A program made the translations under genes and the position numbers. From Glaciihabitans sp. (GTDB taxonomy: Bacteria > Actinomycetota > Actinomycetes > Actinomycetales > Microbacteriaceae), in contig JAODMF010000025.1 of the NCBI GenBank assembly GCA_025464095.1, positions 1-64,000 of the forward strand: 64,000 nt of DNA, read 5' to 3'. Below the pieces are notes generated by a model. The model made no database searches. It worked only from the letters and a program-made list of their open reading frames with translations, and was not told the DNA's origin. Below are positions 8,629 to 18,567 of this stretch, one piece after another. The stretch's first letter is position 1. Each line of letters starts with the position of its first letter.

Positions 8629-10092
8629 ATGACGGCCTCTCCCCTGTCGGTGCGAGCGACGAGCACCCCTTCCCTGGCAGCAGGGCGCCCCGACAAGTCG
8701 TGGCTGCGTGCATACCGCGCCCGCCTGCGCGTCTCCGACGCCGGCATGGTGACCGCAATGGTGATTCTCGCCGCGATAACCGCCGGCAGAGTCGATGCCT
8801 TTTCGCAGCCCCGCGCCGCGCTTGAAGTGCTCGCACTCGTGCTCGCCTGGACCTGGGCGCTGTCCGCCTGGCACACCCGCGACCTGCGATTGGTAGGCAG
8901 CGGCGCTGCGGAATACCGTCGCGTGCTGAGCGCCAGTGTCACCGCCTTCGGAACGCTCGCAATCGCGACCGTGATCACCCGGGTCGACTTGCCCCGCGAG
9001 TTCTTTCTTGTCGCGTTTCCCGCGGGCACGATCGGGTTGGTCGGAACACGGTGGTTGTGGCGGCAGTGGCTCACCCGTCAGCGCCGGCTCGGGCACTCCC
9101 TATTCCGCTCGCTCGTGGTGGGATCCCGCGACGACGTGGTCTACGTGCTGCAGCAGATTGAGCGTGCCGGCGCCTGCTATCAGGTCGTCGCGGCCGCCAT
9201 CCACGACCATGATTCGGCTACCTTGCAGTCGGGCAACCGACGGATTCCCGTCATCGGTGATCTCGCCCGCGTCTCGTCCGTAGTGCAGGACCTCGGCGCC
9301 GATGTTGTCATCGTGGCCGGTCACCCCGAGGGTGAAGCGGATTTCGTCCGCGATCTCGCCTGGGAGCTCGAGGGAACCGCGACCGAGCTGGTGCTCGCCT
9401 CCCGCCTGACCAACGTGGCCGGGCCACGCATCCATTTCCGCCCCGTCGAGGGCCTGCCACTCATGCACGTGGAGCTGCCCCAATTCGACGGTGGCAAGCA
9501 CGTTGTGAAGCGCGTCTTCGATGTCGTGAACTCGCTGGTGCTGCTCATTCTCACCGCGCCGCTCATGGGGGTGCTGTGCGTGCTGATCGCGGCGGAGAGT
9601 CCCGGCAGCCCGATTTTCCGGCAGGAGCGCGTAGGCCGTGACGGGGCGACGTTCACCCTCTTCAAACTCCGGTCGATGGTGCACACGGCGAATGATCGCC
9701 TGCCTGAGCTCGCAGCCGCGAACCAGGGAGCCGGGCCCCTCTTCAAGATGCGCAATGACCCACGTGTTACCCGCCTCGGACGGTTCATCCGCAAGTACTC
9801 GATCGATGAACTGCCCCAGCTGTGGAACGTGCTGATTGGCGACATGAGCCTGGTCGGCCCGCGGCCGCCCCTGCCGCGCGAGGTCGCGGAATACTCCGGG
9901 TACGTGCAGCGCCGCCTCTATATCAAGCCCGGCCTGACAGGCATGTGGCAGGTCAATGGCCGTTCGAACCTCAGCTGGGAGGAGAGCATCCGCCTCGATC
10001 TCTTCTACGTCGAGAACTGGTCGCTGACCGGCGACCTCGTGATCCTGTGGCGGACGGCGCACGCCGTACTCCGTCCGGTGGGGGCGTACTGA
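8629..10092 (+). CDS. Initiating exopolysaccharide sugar-phosphate transferase (polyprenyl glycosylphosphotransferase)
   Basis: This 487-residue membrane enzyme would move a sugar-1-phosphate from a nucleotide sugar onto undecaprenyl phosphate, the first step of repeat-unit synthesis. The N-terminal half has four or so membrane helices and a CoA-binding-like domain. The C-terminal third (about 295-487) is the bacterial sugar transferase domain: KRVFDVVNS, a long hydrophobic helix, FRQERVGRDG, FTLFKLRSMV, SIDELPQLWNVL, SLVGPRPPLP, KPGLTGMWQVNGRS. Its TGA overlaps the next gene's ATG by one base. It is the first gene of an operon that runs to 22254. The sugar transferred is unknown. Confidence 0.95.
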   Translation: MTASPLSVRATSTPSLAAGRPDKSWLRAYRARLRVSDAGMVTAMVILAAITAGRVDAFSQPRAALEVLALVLAWTWALSAWHTRDLRLVGSGAAEYRRVLSASVTAFGTLAIATVITRVDLPREFFLVAFPAGTIGLVGTRWLWRQWLTRQRRLGHSLFRSLVVGSRDDVVYVLQQIERAGACYQVVAAAIHDHDSATLQSGNRRIPVIGDLARVSSVVQDLGADVVIVAGHPEGEADFVRDLAWELEGTATELVLASRLTNVAGPRIHFRPVEGLPLMHVELPQFDGGKHVVKRVFDVVNSLVLLILTAPLMGVLCVLIAAESPGSPIFRQERVGRDGATFTLFKLRSMVHTANDRLPELAAANQGAGPLFKMRNDPRVTRLGRFIRKYSIDELPQLWNVLIGDMSLVGPRPPLPREVAEYSGYVQRRLYIKPGLTGMWQVNGRSNLSWEESIRLDLFYVENWSLTGDLVILWRTAHAVLRPVGAY

Positions 10093-10730
10093 TGCGCGGG
10101 CAGACGACACGCCAGAGGGCCTGGGCATCGCTCGCGATGGCCGTCGCGCTGTTCGGTCTCACCGGCTGCGTTGCGGCATCCCACCAGCTGGGCGCCGGCG
10201 GTTCCGACACGCCAGGTGCAATCGAGACTCCCGCGCCATCGTCGGTGCCGCGGCCCGCGTACACGGCGACAAAGTCGGGAGCTCCCCGCATCACGCGGCC
10301 CGGCCAGCTCCCGCAGGCGCAACGTGCTACCGCGCCGAAAGCGGCGATTGGTTCGCCCGCGGTCTTCACCGATGGCGTGCGGCTTACGGCACTGAGCTTC
10401 TCGCGGGGAACGGTCACTGCAAAGGGTGCCGGCATCGTGACCGGGTCGCCGTACATCGTGTTCAGCCTGTCGCTCAGCAATCGCTCCAGCGAGCCCCTTC
10501 GACTCGACAATGTCGTAGTCACCCTCCAGTACGGTGCGGCAGGCACTCCCGCGGGACCTCTGTACGACGACGTGAAGGTACGTGACTTCTCCGGCGTCGT
10601 GGCACCGGGCGCGAGCACGACCGCACGCTACGCGTTCATGGTTCCGCGCAATCTCGCACACGCGACTCTCTGGGTCGACACGGACGGAACGCGGATGCCG
10701 GCCGAATTCACGGGAACTCTTCCGCAATGA
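10092..10730 (+). CDS. Secreted lipoprotein of the exopolysaccharide operon
   Basis: This 212-residue protein has a type II signal peptide with lipobox LTGC around residues 22-25 and a Pro/Thr/Ala-rich linker to about residue 85. A beta-rich C-terminal domain follows (VRLTALSFSRGTVTAKGAG, FSLSLSNRSSEPLRL), resembling DUF4352-like or telokin-like immunoglobulin domains. It should be anchored to the outer face of the membrane. The ATG at 10092 overlaps the upstream stop, and the gene's own stop overlaps the flippase start in ATGA. A role in polymer export or surface attachment is inferred from position only. Confidence 0.8.
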   Translation: MRGQTTRQRAWASLAMAVALFGLTGCVAASHQLGAGGSDTPGAIETPAPSSVPRPAYTATKSGAPRITRPGQLPQAQRATAPKAAIGSPAVFTDGVRLTALSFSRGTVTAKGAGIVTGSPYIVFSLSLSNRSSEPLRLDNVVVTLQYGAAGTPAGPLYDDVKVRDFSGVVAPGASTTARYAFMVPRNLAHATLWVDTDGTRMPAEFTGTLPQ

Positions 10731-12028
10731 CGACCACAGTCTCGCCGACGTCATTTCGGCTCAAGATCGCTGCCTCGCGCGGGGCAGCGGGGGCGGTCAG
10801 CGCCCAAGTGATCCAGGCGGCGGGAAGCCTGGCACTGCAAGTGCTGACCGCCCGACTTCTCGGCGTTGCCGGGCTCGGGCGATTCGCCGTGTTATTTGGC
10901 GTCATCGTGCTGGTCACGGCTGTCACGTCTGGCTTTGTCGGCGATTCGCTTACCGTGCTCGATCGGCGCAACCGGTCCCTGCGATCCGGGCTGGAGGCGT
11001 GGGCCCTCATTCTCGCGACCGGCGCAGGACTGCTCGCTTTCGGTGCGGCGTGGATCTCGGGGTTTGCGACGGCCGCCGAATCGGCGCTCTTCGGGCTCGC
11101 GGCATCCGCGTTCCTGCTCGAGGACCTCATTCGACGACTCCTCATGGCGACGTTCCAGTTCTGGCGGATCGTGATCGTCGACCTGAGCGCGGCTCTCACG
11201 ACAATCGCTCTCATGGTCGGGCTCGCGCTGGCTCGGTCGCTCTCCCTGGCAGCGGTGCTCGGATGCCTCGCGCTCGGCCAGTGCGTTGGACTGGCCGTGG
11301 GCATGCGCATTGTGTCCCGCTCCGAGCGCTACCTAGTGCCACTGCGGCTCGGTGGGATGCGCAAGGTCGCGTCCTTCGGAGCCTGGCGCGCTGCCCAGCA
11401 GGCGCTTCGACCCGGCGTACTCACCTTCACCCGAGTCGCGGTCGTGGTGGCCGCGGGCGTCGTCGCCACCGGCGGTCTCGAGGCGGCCCGCATCTACGCG
11501 GCTCCGACCATGCTGTTCATCGGCGGGATCTCGTCATTCCTGTTCGCTTGGTTCGCGCGGAACGAGCTGAAGCCGCTCGGCGTGCTTCGACTGCGCGCCG
11601 ACCAGGGCGTAGTCGCCCTGCTCGGCCTCACCCTTCTCATCACCATCATCGGACTCATCGCTGTTCCGGTTCTCGGGCCGATGCTCGTGGGCGTGCCCCT
11701 CAATCCCGTCGCCCTCGCGGGCTGGTTCGCGTTCGCCGCGACCATTGCCGCGGTGACCCCCTATGGAACTCTCGCCTCGGTGCGAGGGCGCCAGGCGGCG
11801 GTTTTCCTCATTCGCCTCTGCGACTCGGTTGCGGCGGCGCTTGGCGTCGCAGCCCTGCTGTGGCTCGGCGGTGCCCCCGTCTTCGCTCCTCTCATCCTGG
11901 CCGGGGCGTCCCTCGCGGGCGGCCTTGTCATACGTTTTGTTGTCCTCTCCACCGGCTACCGCCGTCAGCTCGCCCCGCATCCCGCATCACCCGTCAAAGG
12001 AGACATATCCCGTGTTCGCATCAGTTGA
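10727..12028 (+). CDS. Polysaccharide flippase-like membrane protein (Wzx/MATE-type)
   Basis: This 433-residue protein has roughly 12 hydrophobic helices and the pattern of polysaccharide-specific MOP transporters: AQVIQAAGSLALQVLTARLL near the N-terminus followed by LGRFAVLFG. Such proteins flip undecaprenyl-linked repeat units across the membrane. It is placed between the initiating transferase and the surface protein, as expected for a Wzx/Wzy-dependent pathway. The start overlaps the lipoprotein stop (ATGA) and the end overlaps the next gene by 17 bp. Confidence 0.85.
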   Translation: MTTTVSPTSFRLKIAASRGAAGAVSAQVIQAAGSLALQVLTARLLGVAGLGRFAVLFGVIVLVTAVTSGFVGDSLTVLDRRNRSLRSGLEAWALILATGAGLLAFGAAWISGFATAAESALFGLAASAFLLEDLIRRLLMATFQFWRIVIVDLSAALTTIALMVGLALARSLSLAAVLGCLALGQCVGLAVGMRIVSRSERYLVPLRLGGMRKVASFGAWRAAQQALRPGVLTFTRVAVVVAAGVVATGGLEAARIYAAPTMLFIGGISSFLFAWFARNELKPLGVLRLRADQGVVALLGLTLLITIIGLIAVPVLGPMLVGVPLNPVALAGWFAFAATIAAVTPYGTLASVRGRQAAVFLIRLCDSVAAALGVAALLWLGGAPVFAPLILAGASLAGGLVIRFVVLSTGYRRQLAPHPASPVKGDISRVRIS

Positions 12029-15000
12029 TCGGCGGGGGCGCTCCGCGACCCTCATTGCCGTAGCAATAGCAGCCCTCGTTTCCACCGCCGTGGTGCTTCC
12101 CGGCGGAGCCGCCGTCGCAGACGTTCCGGCCCCGCTTCCCACGACAGTGAGTGCGGATGTACTTCCCACCCCGCAGATCAATGGCGTCGTCTGGAGTGTC
12201 GCCGTCGTCGGCACGACCGCGTACGCGGTCGGCAGCTTCACCAAGGCGCGACCCTACGGCTCCGCCGCGGGCGTGAGTGAGGTCACGCGCAACAACGCCA
12301 TGTCGTTCAACGTCACGACGGGAGCGATCCTCAGCTGGAATCCGAACCTCAATGCGCAGGGACGACGGGTCGAGGCTTCGCCGGATGGCGCGGAGATCTA
12401 CGTCGGCGGCGACTTCACCGCGGTCAATGGGGTCGCGAAAAGCAAGCTCGCCGGATTCTTCACGGCGAGCGGCGCTCTCGACACCGCCTTCTCGACGAGT
12501 GCTGCCGGGTCGGTGCTCGGCATCGGCGTGACGAACGACCGCGTCTACTTCGGTGGGTCCTTCCAGACCGCGGGAGGCCAGCCACGCGCCAATCTCGCTG
12601 CCGTCGCCCGCAGCAACGGTGCGATTCTGCCCTGGGCACCGACCGCGAGCGACATGGTGCACGCCATCGTCGCAGCACCGGACAACTCCCGGGTGGTGGT
12701 CGGCGGCCGCTTCCAAACGCTGAACGGCTCCCCGATCGTCGGTCTCGCCGCTACGAACGGCAGCACGGGAGCGACGGCAGCCTTCTCGGCGCCGATCATC
12801 CCCGCGGCCCAGGGCTCGAATCGCTCGTGGGTGACCGACCTCGTTCTCACCAATGGCGTTATCTACGGAACAGCGAACGGTGAAGGCGGCCACTGGTTCG
12901 ATGGCCGGTTCGCCGCCCAGTTCGCCACCGGAGACCTCGTCTGGCTCGACAACTGCTACGGCGCGAGCTATGGGGCTGCGGTGCTCGGCCAAGTCGTCTA
13001 CCACGTCTCCCACGCCCACGACTGCCTGTCGGTCAACACCTTCCCCCAGCAAAATCCGACCATCTGGAAGCGCGCGACGGCCGACACTGTCGCGGCGACC
13101 GGGATCGACCAGACTCCCCCTAGTTCCAACAGCCAGATCTCGCACCAGCCAATTCCTACGCAGCTCAACTGGTATCCGTTGGTGAATGCGGGCACCTACA
13201 CCGGCCAGTCGCAGGGCGGTTGGGACCTGTCTTCCGGCGGCAAGTACCTCGTGATGGGCGGCGAATTCACCTCCGTCAATAGCAAGTCCCAGCAGGGTCT
13301 CGCGGTCTTCGCCACGCGGGACATCGCTCCGAACAAGATCGCTCCGGTCTATAACGCGAACACGAAGCCGTCCGCGATCTCCATCGCGTCGGGATCTGCG
13401 CGGGTTTCGTTCCTCGGCACGACCGACTACGACGACGCGACGCTCACCTACGGGGTGTTGCGCGACAACAGCACGACGCCGATCTACACCGTCAATGCGC
13501 TGTCTCCCTGGTGGGCAATTCCGCAGCTCGGATATGTCGACTCGGGACTGGCAGCCGGCAGCACGCACACCTACCGCATCCAGATCACGGATGCCGAGGG
13601 CAATACCTATATATCTCCCCGCTCCGACCCGGTGACCATTTCGTCCTCGGCTCCCAGTGCGTACTCCAACGCCGTAATCGGCGACGGCGCGCTCAACTAC
13701 TGGACGCTCGGTGAACCCAGTGGCCTGACGGCATACGACCACGCCGCATTCTCCGACCTCGACGTCGGATCGGATGTGACGAGGAACACCGCCGGAGCAA
13801 TTCCCGGCGATGCGTCGTCGACCTTCCCCGGAAGCGCGACAGGAATCGCGGCGAGCCGATCGGCAATCGCCGGGCCGACCGTCTTCACCCTGGAAGCGTG
13901 GGTCAAGACCACGAGCACGTCGGGTGGCAAGATTCTCGGCTTCGGGGCATCCCGCAGCGGCGACTCGTCGAGCTACGACCGCCACCTGTACATGAACAAC
14001 TCAGGAAGGATCACCTTCGGCGTCTACCCGAATGCCGTGCGCGCGATCTCCAGTGCGCCGGGCTATAACGACGGCGCCTGGCACCTGATCACCGCGTCCC
14101 TCGGCAGCGGCGGCATGGCGCTGTACATCGACGGCACCCGAGTTGCGCGAGACACCGGGACCACAGGGGCCCAGGACTATGCGGGCTACTGGCGCATCGG
14201 CGGTGACAACCAGAACGGCTGGCCGAACACCGGGTCCAGTTCATCGTTCGCGGGCGCAATCGACGATGTCGCCATCTACCCGACGGCACTCGCACCTTCG
14301 GCGGTTGCCAGCCACTGGACGGCGAGCGGCCGTACCTCCTCCGCTCCGACGCCTCCTTCGGATGCGTTCGGCAAGGCGGTGTGGGCAGACGAACCAGACA
14401 TCTTCTGGCGACTCGATGACTCATCCGCAACGACCGCGACCGATTCCAGCCCCAACGCGAACACCGGGCTCATCAGCGGCGGGGTCACCCGCGGCGAGCC
14501 CGGGGCACTGGGTGCAGTCGGCAAGGCGAGCCGGTTCGACGGGTCGAGCGGACTGGTGGCGGCATCCTCGTCCACCAGCGGTCCGACGGTCTATTCACTC
14601 GAAGCCTGGTTCAAGACGACAACCACCCAGGGAGGCAAGATAATCGGCTTCGGTGACCAGCAGACGGGAACCTCGTCGAACTACGATCGCCACGTCTACA
14701 TGCAGGACGACGGCCGACTGATCTTCGGAACCTGGACAGGCGGGCCGAACCTCGCGGTAAGCACCCAGTCCTACAACGATGGCAACTGGCATCAGGTGGA
14801 TGCGACGCAGGGCTCCGGTGGCATGGCGCTCTATGTTGACGGTGTGCAGGTTGGGTCCAACCCGCAGACCTCGGCGCAGGGCTACAACGGCTACTGGCGC
14901 ATCGGCGGCGACAACACGTGGAGCTCATCCAGCCCCTGGTTCAACGGCTGGATCGACGAGGCATCCGTCTACTCGACGGCGCTTTCACCGTCGCGTGTGG

Positions 15001-16199
15001 CTGCCCACTTCACGGCGGCGGGAGGCACACTGCCCAACACGCCGCCAACAGCCGCCTTCACCTCGGTGGCGACGGGAGCCAGCGTCGCATTCGACGCCAG
15101 CGGTTCAACCGACAGCGACGGGACGATCTCGAGCTACGCGTGGGACTTCGGCGACTCCTCCAGTGGCACGGGCAAGACCCCGAGCCACGCATACACAGTG
15201 AGCGGCGACTACACCGCGGTGCTCACCGTGACGGATGACCAGAACGCGACCGCGACGGTGAGCCACGTCGTGAGCGTTACGGTTCCGCCCGCGAACACGC
15301 CACCGACCGCCGCCTTCACCTCCGTGGCGACGGCCGGCAGTGTTGCATTCGATGCCAGCGGTTCGACCGACAGCGACGGGACGATCTCGAGCTACGCGTG
15401 GAACTTCGGCGACTCATCCAGCGGCACCGGTAAGACCCCGACCCACGACTACACGGTCTCGGGAACCTACTCGGTGACGCTCACCGTGAAAGACGATGGC
15501 AACCTCACGGACTCGGTGACGCATTCCGTGACCGTGACGGTGCCTGCGCCACCGAGCACCTTCGCTTCCGACACGTTCACGCGGTCGGTTGCGAGCGGGT
15601 GGGGCAGCGCCAACGTCGGCGGGGCGTGGACGACGGCCAGCTCGGCCAACTTCTCCGTGGCCAGCGGGACCGGAAGAATCCGCATGGCGAGCGCCGGTGC
15701 GGGTTCGACCATCCTGCTGAACTCGGTCTCGTCCTCGAGCACCGAAATGACCGTCGACGTCGCTTCTGACCAGCTGACGACCGGGAGTGGAGTCTATGCA
15801 TCAGTGATTGGCCGCTCGATCGCCAGCCAGGGCGATTACCGGGTCAAGCTGGTGTTCAAGGCGAACGGCACGGTGTCGCTGACCCTCATGAGCGCCACCT
15901 CGGCCGGTGTTGGCACCGTAATCGGCACCGAGTCGATCATCCCGGGCATCACCTACGCGGCCAACGACGTCATGACTGTTCGATTGCTGGTAACGGGAAG
16001 CTCGCCGACAACACTCAAGGCGAAAGTGTGGAAGGCCGGCACGACCGAACCGGCGACGTGGCAGAAGACGGCGACCGACTCCACGGCCGGGCTCCAGGCG
16101 GCCGGGCGAATCGGTTTCTACTCCTACCTGTCCGGGTCGTCCACTAACGCCCCGGCGAACACGATCTGGGACAACCTGTCCGCGGGAGCGCCGCAGTGA
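12012..16199 (+). CDS. Giant secreted propeller / two LamG / two PKD surface protein
   Basis: This 1395-residue protein has a Sec signal peptide ending near residue 37 and no visible sortase motif or C-terminal membrane anchor. An N-terminal repetitive domain (about 50-450) with GGDFTAVNG, GGSFQTAGG, GGRFQTLNG and GGEFTSVNS units looks like a delta-60-type beta-propeller. A fibronectin-like stretch follows. Then come two LamG/concanavalin-like domains (about 563-773 and 796-1003), two nearly identical PKD domains (1010-1093, 1095-1178) and a C-terminal jelly-roll-like region. The GTG at 12012 has AAAGGAGA eight bases upstream. Its position inside the polymer operon suggests binding or shaping of the exopolysaccharide; no catalytic site was recognised. 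Confidence 0.88.
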   Translation: MFASVDRRGRSATLIAVAIAALVSTAVVLPGGAAVADVPAPLPTTVSADVLPTPQINGVVWSVAVVGTTAYAVGSFTKARPYGSAAGVSEVTRNNAMSFNVTTGAILSWNPNLNAQGRRVEASPDGAEIYVGGDFTAVNGVAKSKLAGFFTASGALDTAFSTSAAGSVLGIGVTNDRVYFGGSFQTAGGQPRANLAAVARSNGAILPWAPTASDMVHAIVAAPDNSRVVVGGRFQTLNGSPIVGLAATNGSTGATAAFSAPIIPAAQGSNRSWVTDLVLTNGVIYGTANGEGGHWFDGRFAAQFATGDLVWLDNCYGASYGAAVLGQVVYHVSHAHDCLSVNTFPQQNPTIWKRATADTVAATGIDQTPPSSNSQISHQPIPTQLNWYPLVNAGTYTGQSQGGWDLSSGGKYLVMGGEFTSVNSKSQQGLAVFATRDIAPNKIAPVYNANTKPSAISIASGSARVSFLGTTDYDDATLTYGVLRDNSTTPIYTVNALSPWWAIPQLGYVDSGLAAGSTHTYRIQITDAEGNTYISPRSDPVTISSSAPSAYSNAVIGDGALNYWTLGEPSGLTAYDHAAFSDLDVGSDVTRNTAGAIPGDASSTFPGSATGIAASRSAIAGPTVFTLEAWVKTTSTSGGKILGFGASRSGDSSSYDRHLYMNNSGRITFGVYPNAVRAISSAPGYNDGAWHLITASLGSGGMALYIDGTRVARDTGTTGAQDYAGYWRIGGDNQNGWPNTGSSSSFAGAIDDVAIYPTALAPSAVASHWTASGRTSSAPTPPSDAFGKAVWADEPDIFWRLDDSSATTATDSSPNANTGLISGGVTRGEPGALGAVGKASRFDGSSGLVAASSSTSGPTVYSLEAWFKTTTTQGGKIIGFGDQQTGTSSNYDRHVYMQDDGRLIFGTWTGGPNLAVSTQSYNDGNWHQVDATQGSGGMALYVDGVQVGSNPQTSAQGYNGYWRIGGDNTWSSSSPWFNGWIDEASVYSTALSPSRVAAHFTAAGGTLPNTPPTAAFTSVATGASVAFDASGSTDSDGTISSYAWDFGDSSSGTGKTPSHAYTVSGDYTAVLTVTDDQNATATVSHVVSVTVPPANTPPTAAFTSVATAGSVAFDASGSTDSDGTISSYAWNFGDSSSGTGKTPTHDYTVSGTYSVTLTVKDDGNLTDSVTHSVTVTVPAPPSTFASDTFTRSVASGWGSANVGGAWTTASSANFSVASGTGRIRMASAGAGSTILLNSVSSSSTEMTVDVASDQLTTGSGVYASVIGRSIASQGDYRVKLVFKANGTVSLTLMSATSAGVGTVIGTESIIPGITYAANDVMTVRLLVTGSSPTTLKAKVWKAGTTEPATWQKTATDSTAGLQAAGRIGFYSYLSGSSTNAPANTIWDNLSAGAPQ
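15036..15551 (+). repeat. Tandem PKD-encoding repeat, 258-bp period
   Basis: Two copies begin at 15036 and 15294 and are close to identical over the first 150 bp, including the stretch encoding the WxFGDSSSGTGKTP core. The high DNA similarity points to recent duplication or gene conversion inside the surface protein gene. Confidence 0.8.
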
Positions 16200-17362
16200 T
16201 ACCGCATGCGCGCCAGCCGGGTGCGCCCCGGGTGGTGCTCATTCATTCCTCAGATGAGTTGTACGGTGCCGATCGCATAGCCCTTCAGGTTGCGGAATGC
16301 CTGGAGGAGACCGGCCGCGTCGAAGTGTGGTTGCCGCGGGAATGCCCGAAAGGAGCACTCACCGCCGCGCTCAACGCTCGGGGAGTCCCTGTGCGCCGAG
16401 TGGACCTGCCGATTCTTCGGCGACGCGACCTCGGCCTTCGCGGCGGCGTGAGGCTGCTGGTGCGCTCGCTGTCCACGCTGCGCGAACTGAGGTCACGGCG
16501 TTTCGACCTTGTCTACCTGGGCACGAGCGCGTGCCTGGTCGTGGCGCCGCTTGCTCGACTGGCCGGCGACCGGCGCGTCGTCCTGCACGTGCAGGAGCAG
16601 TGGCAACCCCGCGAGCGCCGAATACTGCGACTGCTCGCTCGAGCCTGCTCACGCATCCTCGCAGTGTCACCGGAGGCGCTGCGCTCCACCGGGCTGGCAG
16701 GTCGTCGGCGCTCAGCGGTGGTGAGCAACGCCACCCCCGATCGGAGTGACGAAGTTCGGGCGCCGCTGGCACCGTCGACTCGACCCCGGTACGTCGTTGC
16801 GAGCAGGTGGAGCCCGGGCAAGGGCCACGCCACTCTCCTCGCGGCATGGGAGCTCGCCGGCTGCCCTGGAGACCTGGTGCTATTGGGCGGTCCTCCCCCA
16901 CTCGGACGTGCGGTCGACGTGCCCGGCCTCGTCTCTCAGCTGGTGTCGCATCCGGAAACCGTCACCATCGTCGGCGAGGTGCCGGATGCCACGCCGTACC
17001 TCTCTGCGGCGGATGCGGTTGTGCTCCCGTCGGACGGCACCGAGGGCCTCGGTCTGGTTCTGCTGGAAGCGGCATGCCTCTCGGTTCCCGCGATTGCCAG
17101 TCGTTGCGGCGGTCCCGAGGGTGTGATCGAGGACGGCCGAAGCGGGTGGCTCTTCGATCGGGGAGACCGCGAGGCGCTGGCCCGACTGTTCGGGCAGCTC
17201 GACCGGGCGACGCTGGCCCAGGCGGGTCAGCTGGCGCGGCTCGCGTACGAACGGGACTACACGCCCGCGGTGATGCACGACGCGCTCGTTTCGATCCTGG
17301 GCGCGGACCTCCGCAGGCGTCCCCGACCTGCAACCACTCTCCTGGGGAGCACAGCCGCATGA
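16196..17362 (+). CDS. Glycosyltransferase family 4
   Basis: This 388-residue cytoplasmic GT-B glycosyltransferase has an N-terminal acceptor domain starting RVVLIHSSDELYGADR and a C-terminal nucleotide-sugar domain (about 200-360). The latter carries RWSPGKGHATLLAAW and the retaining GT4 E-x7-E region PSDGTEGLGLVLLEAACLSV. It probably adds one sugar to the lipid-linked repeat unit. The start codon is a GTG that overlaps the upstream stop (GTGA), and the end overlaps the next gene in ATGA. Donor and linkage are unknown. Confidence 0.92.
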   Translation: MIPHARQPGAPRVVLIHSSDELYGADRIALQVAECLEETGRVEVWLPRECPKGALTAALNARGVPVRRVDLPILRRRDLGLRGGVRLLVRSLSTLRELRSRRFDLVYLGTSACLVVAPLARLAGDRRVVLHVQEQWQPRERRILRLLARACSRILAVSPEALRSTGLAGRRRSAVVSNATPDRSDEVRAPLAPSTRPRYVVASRWSPGKGHATLLAAWELAGCPGDLVLLGGPPPLGRAVDVPGLVSQLVSHPETVTIVGEVPDATPYLSAADAVVLPSDGTEGLGLVLLEAACLSVPAIASRCGGPEGVIEDGRSGWLFDRGDREALARLFGQLDRATLAQAGQLARLAYERDYTPAVMHDALVSILGADLRRRPRPATTLLGSTAA

Positions 17363-18567
17363 CGCCCAGCCCCGAGCCGATGAGCCTGCGGATCGCGATG
17401 ATCGGCACCAGGGGCGTGCCCGCCGCGTATGGCGGCTTCGAGACAGCCGTCGAGGAGATCGGCTCCCGACTGGTGGATCGCGGCCACGAGGTAACGGTGT
17501 TCTGCCGCTGGGCGGACGACCCGACGATCCAGAAATTCCGCGGGATGAGACTCGTGCACCTGCCCTCGGTGAGAAAGCGGTCGCTCGAGACCCTCGCGCA
17601 CACCGCGCTTTCTGTTCGACATGTCATACGCCAGGCCGCGACGGATGTCGCCTTCGTGTTCAATGCCGCAAACTCTCCCCTGCTCGGACCGCTGCAGCGC
17701 CGCGGCATCCCCGTCGCCGTGCACGTGGACGGGCTGGAATGGCGGCGCGCAAAGTGGGGCGCAGCGGGCAGGACCTATTACCGGCTCGCCGAATCGGCCG
17801 CCGTCCGACGGGCGGATGCCCTCATCGCCGACGCGCAGGGAATCTCCGACTACTACACGGCCGAGTTCGGAGCCCGCACCGAGCTGCTGGCATACGGCGC
17901 ACCGCTCCGGTGGGCGGACGCATCCGATCGCCTGGCGGCGGTCGGGGTTCGCGAGCGCGAGTTTCACCTCGTCGTTGCGCGGTTGGAGCCGGAGAACCAC
18001 GTGCACCTGATTGTCGAGGGGTACCGTCGAAGTGGAGCGACGTTACCCCTCGTCGTTGTCGGCTCCGCCCCCTACGGCAAGCAGTACATCCAGGGCATCA
18101 CCGAAAGCGCGAGCGGCGATCCCCGCATCCGGTTTCTTGGCTCGGTGTGGGACCAGCTGTTGCTCGACCAGTTGTACGCGAACGCCCTCACCTACCTGCA
18201 CGGCCACTCGGTCGGTGGCACCAATCCCTCACTGCTGCGGGCGATGGGTGCGGGCGCTGCCGTTCTCGCGTTCGACGTCGGATTCAATCGTGAGGTTCTT
18301 GGACGCGCTGGTCGCTTCTTTTCAACTCCGGATGACGTGCGTCGCCTCATCGACGAAGCCGAGGCGAGCCCCGCGGCCCAGCGCGATCTCGGCAGTGAGC
18401 TGCGGGAACGGGCGGCGGAGCGGTACAACTGGGACGACGTCGCCGAAGGCTACGACACGCTCGCTCGTCGCCTCGCCGCGGGTTACCGGTACACGCCGCG
18501 CGGGAGCAGGCGTCGCCACGATCCGGCCTGGGCGCACAACCGCGGGCGGGTGACGCGCCATGCCTGA
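17359..18567 (+). CDS. DUF1972/GT4 glycosyltransferase (rhamnosyltransferase-like)
   Basis: This 402-residue enzyme begins with the DUF1972 signature IGTRGVPAAYGGFETAVEEI, found in WchF/Cps2T-like rhamnosyltransferases. It has a C-terminal GT-B donor domain with HSVGGTNPSLLRAMGAG. The ATG at 17359 (ATGA with the upstream stop) places the signature at residues 14-33. In streptococci this family adds the second sugar, often rhamnose, to the lipid-linked glucose. The same role here is an inference, since no rhamnose synthesis genes lie in the window. Confidence 0.88.
   Translation: MTPSPEPMSLRIAMIGTRGVPAAYGGFETAVEEIGSRLVDRGHEVTVFCRWADDPTIQKFRGMRLVHLPSVRKRSLETLAHTALSVRHVIRQAATDVAFVFNAANSPLLGPLQRRGIPVAVHVDGLEWRRAKWGAAGRTYYRLAESAAVRRADALIADAQGISDYYTAEFGARTELLAYGAPLRWADASDRLAAVGVREREFHLVVARLEPENHVHLIVEGYRRSGATLPLVVVGSAPYGKQYIQGITESASGDPRIRFLGSVWDQLLLDQLYANALTYLHGHSVGGTNPSLLRAMGAGAAVLAFDVGFNREVLGRAGRFFSTPDDVRRLIDEAEASPAAQRDLGSELRERAAERYNWDDVAEGYDTLARRLAAGYRYTPRGSRRRHDPAWAHNRGRVTRHA

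Noticed and set aside
12021-13985. 654-codon minus-strand frame under the surface-protein gene
   Set aside because: It is antisense to strongly supported signal-peptide and propeller sequence and encodes Arg-rich low-complexity protein.
15036-15551. Possible CRISPR-like or satellite array
   Set aside because: The repeats are coding PKD domains with a 258-bp period and no spacers.
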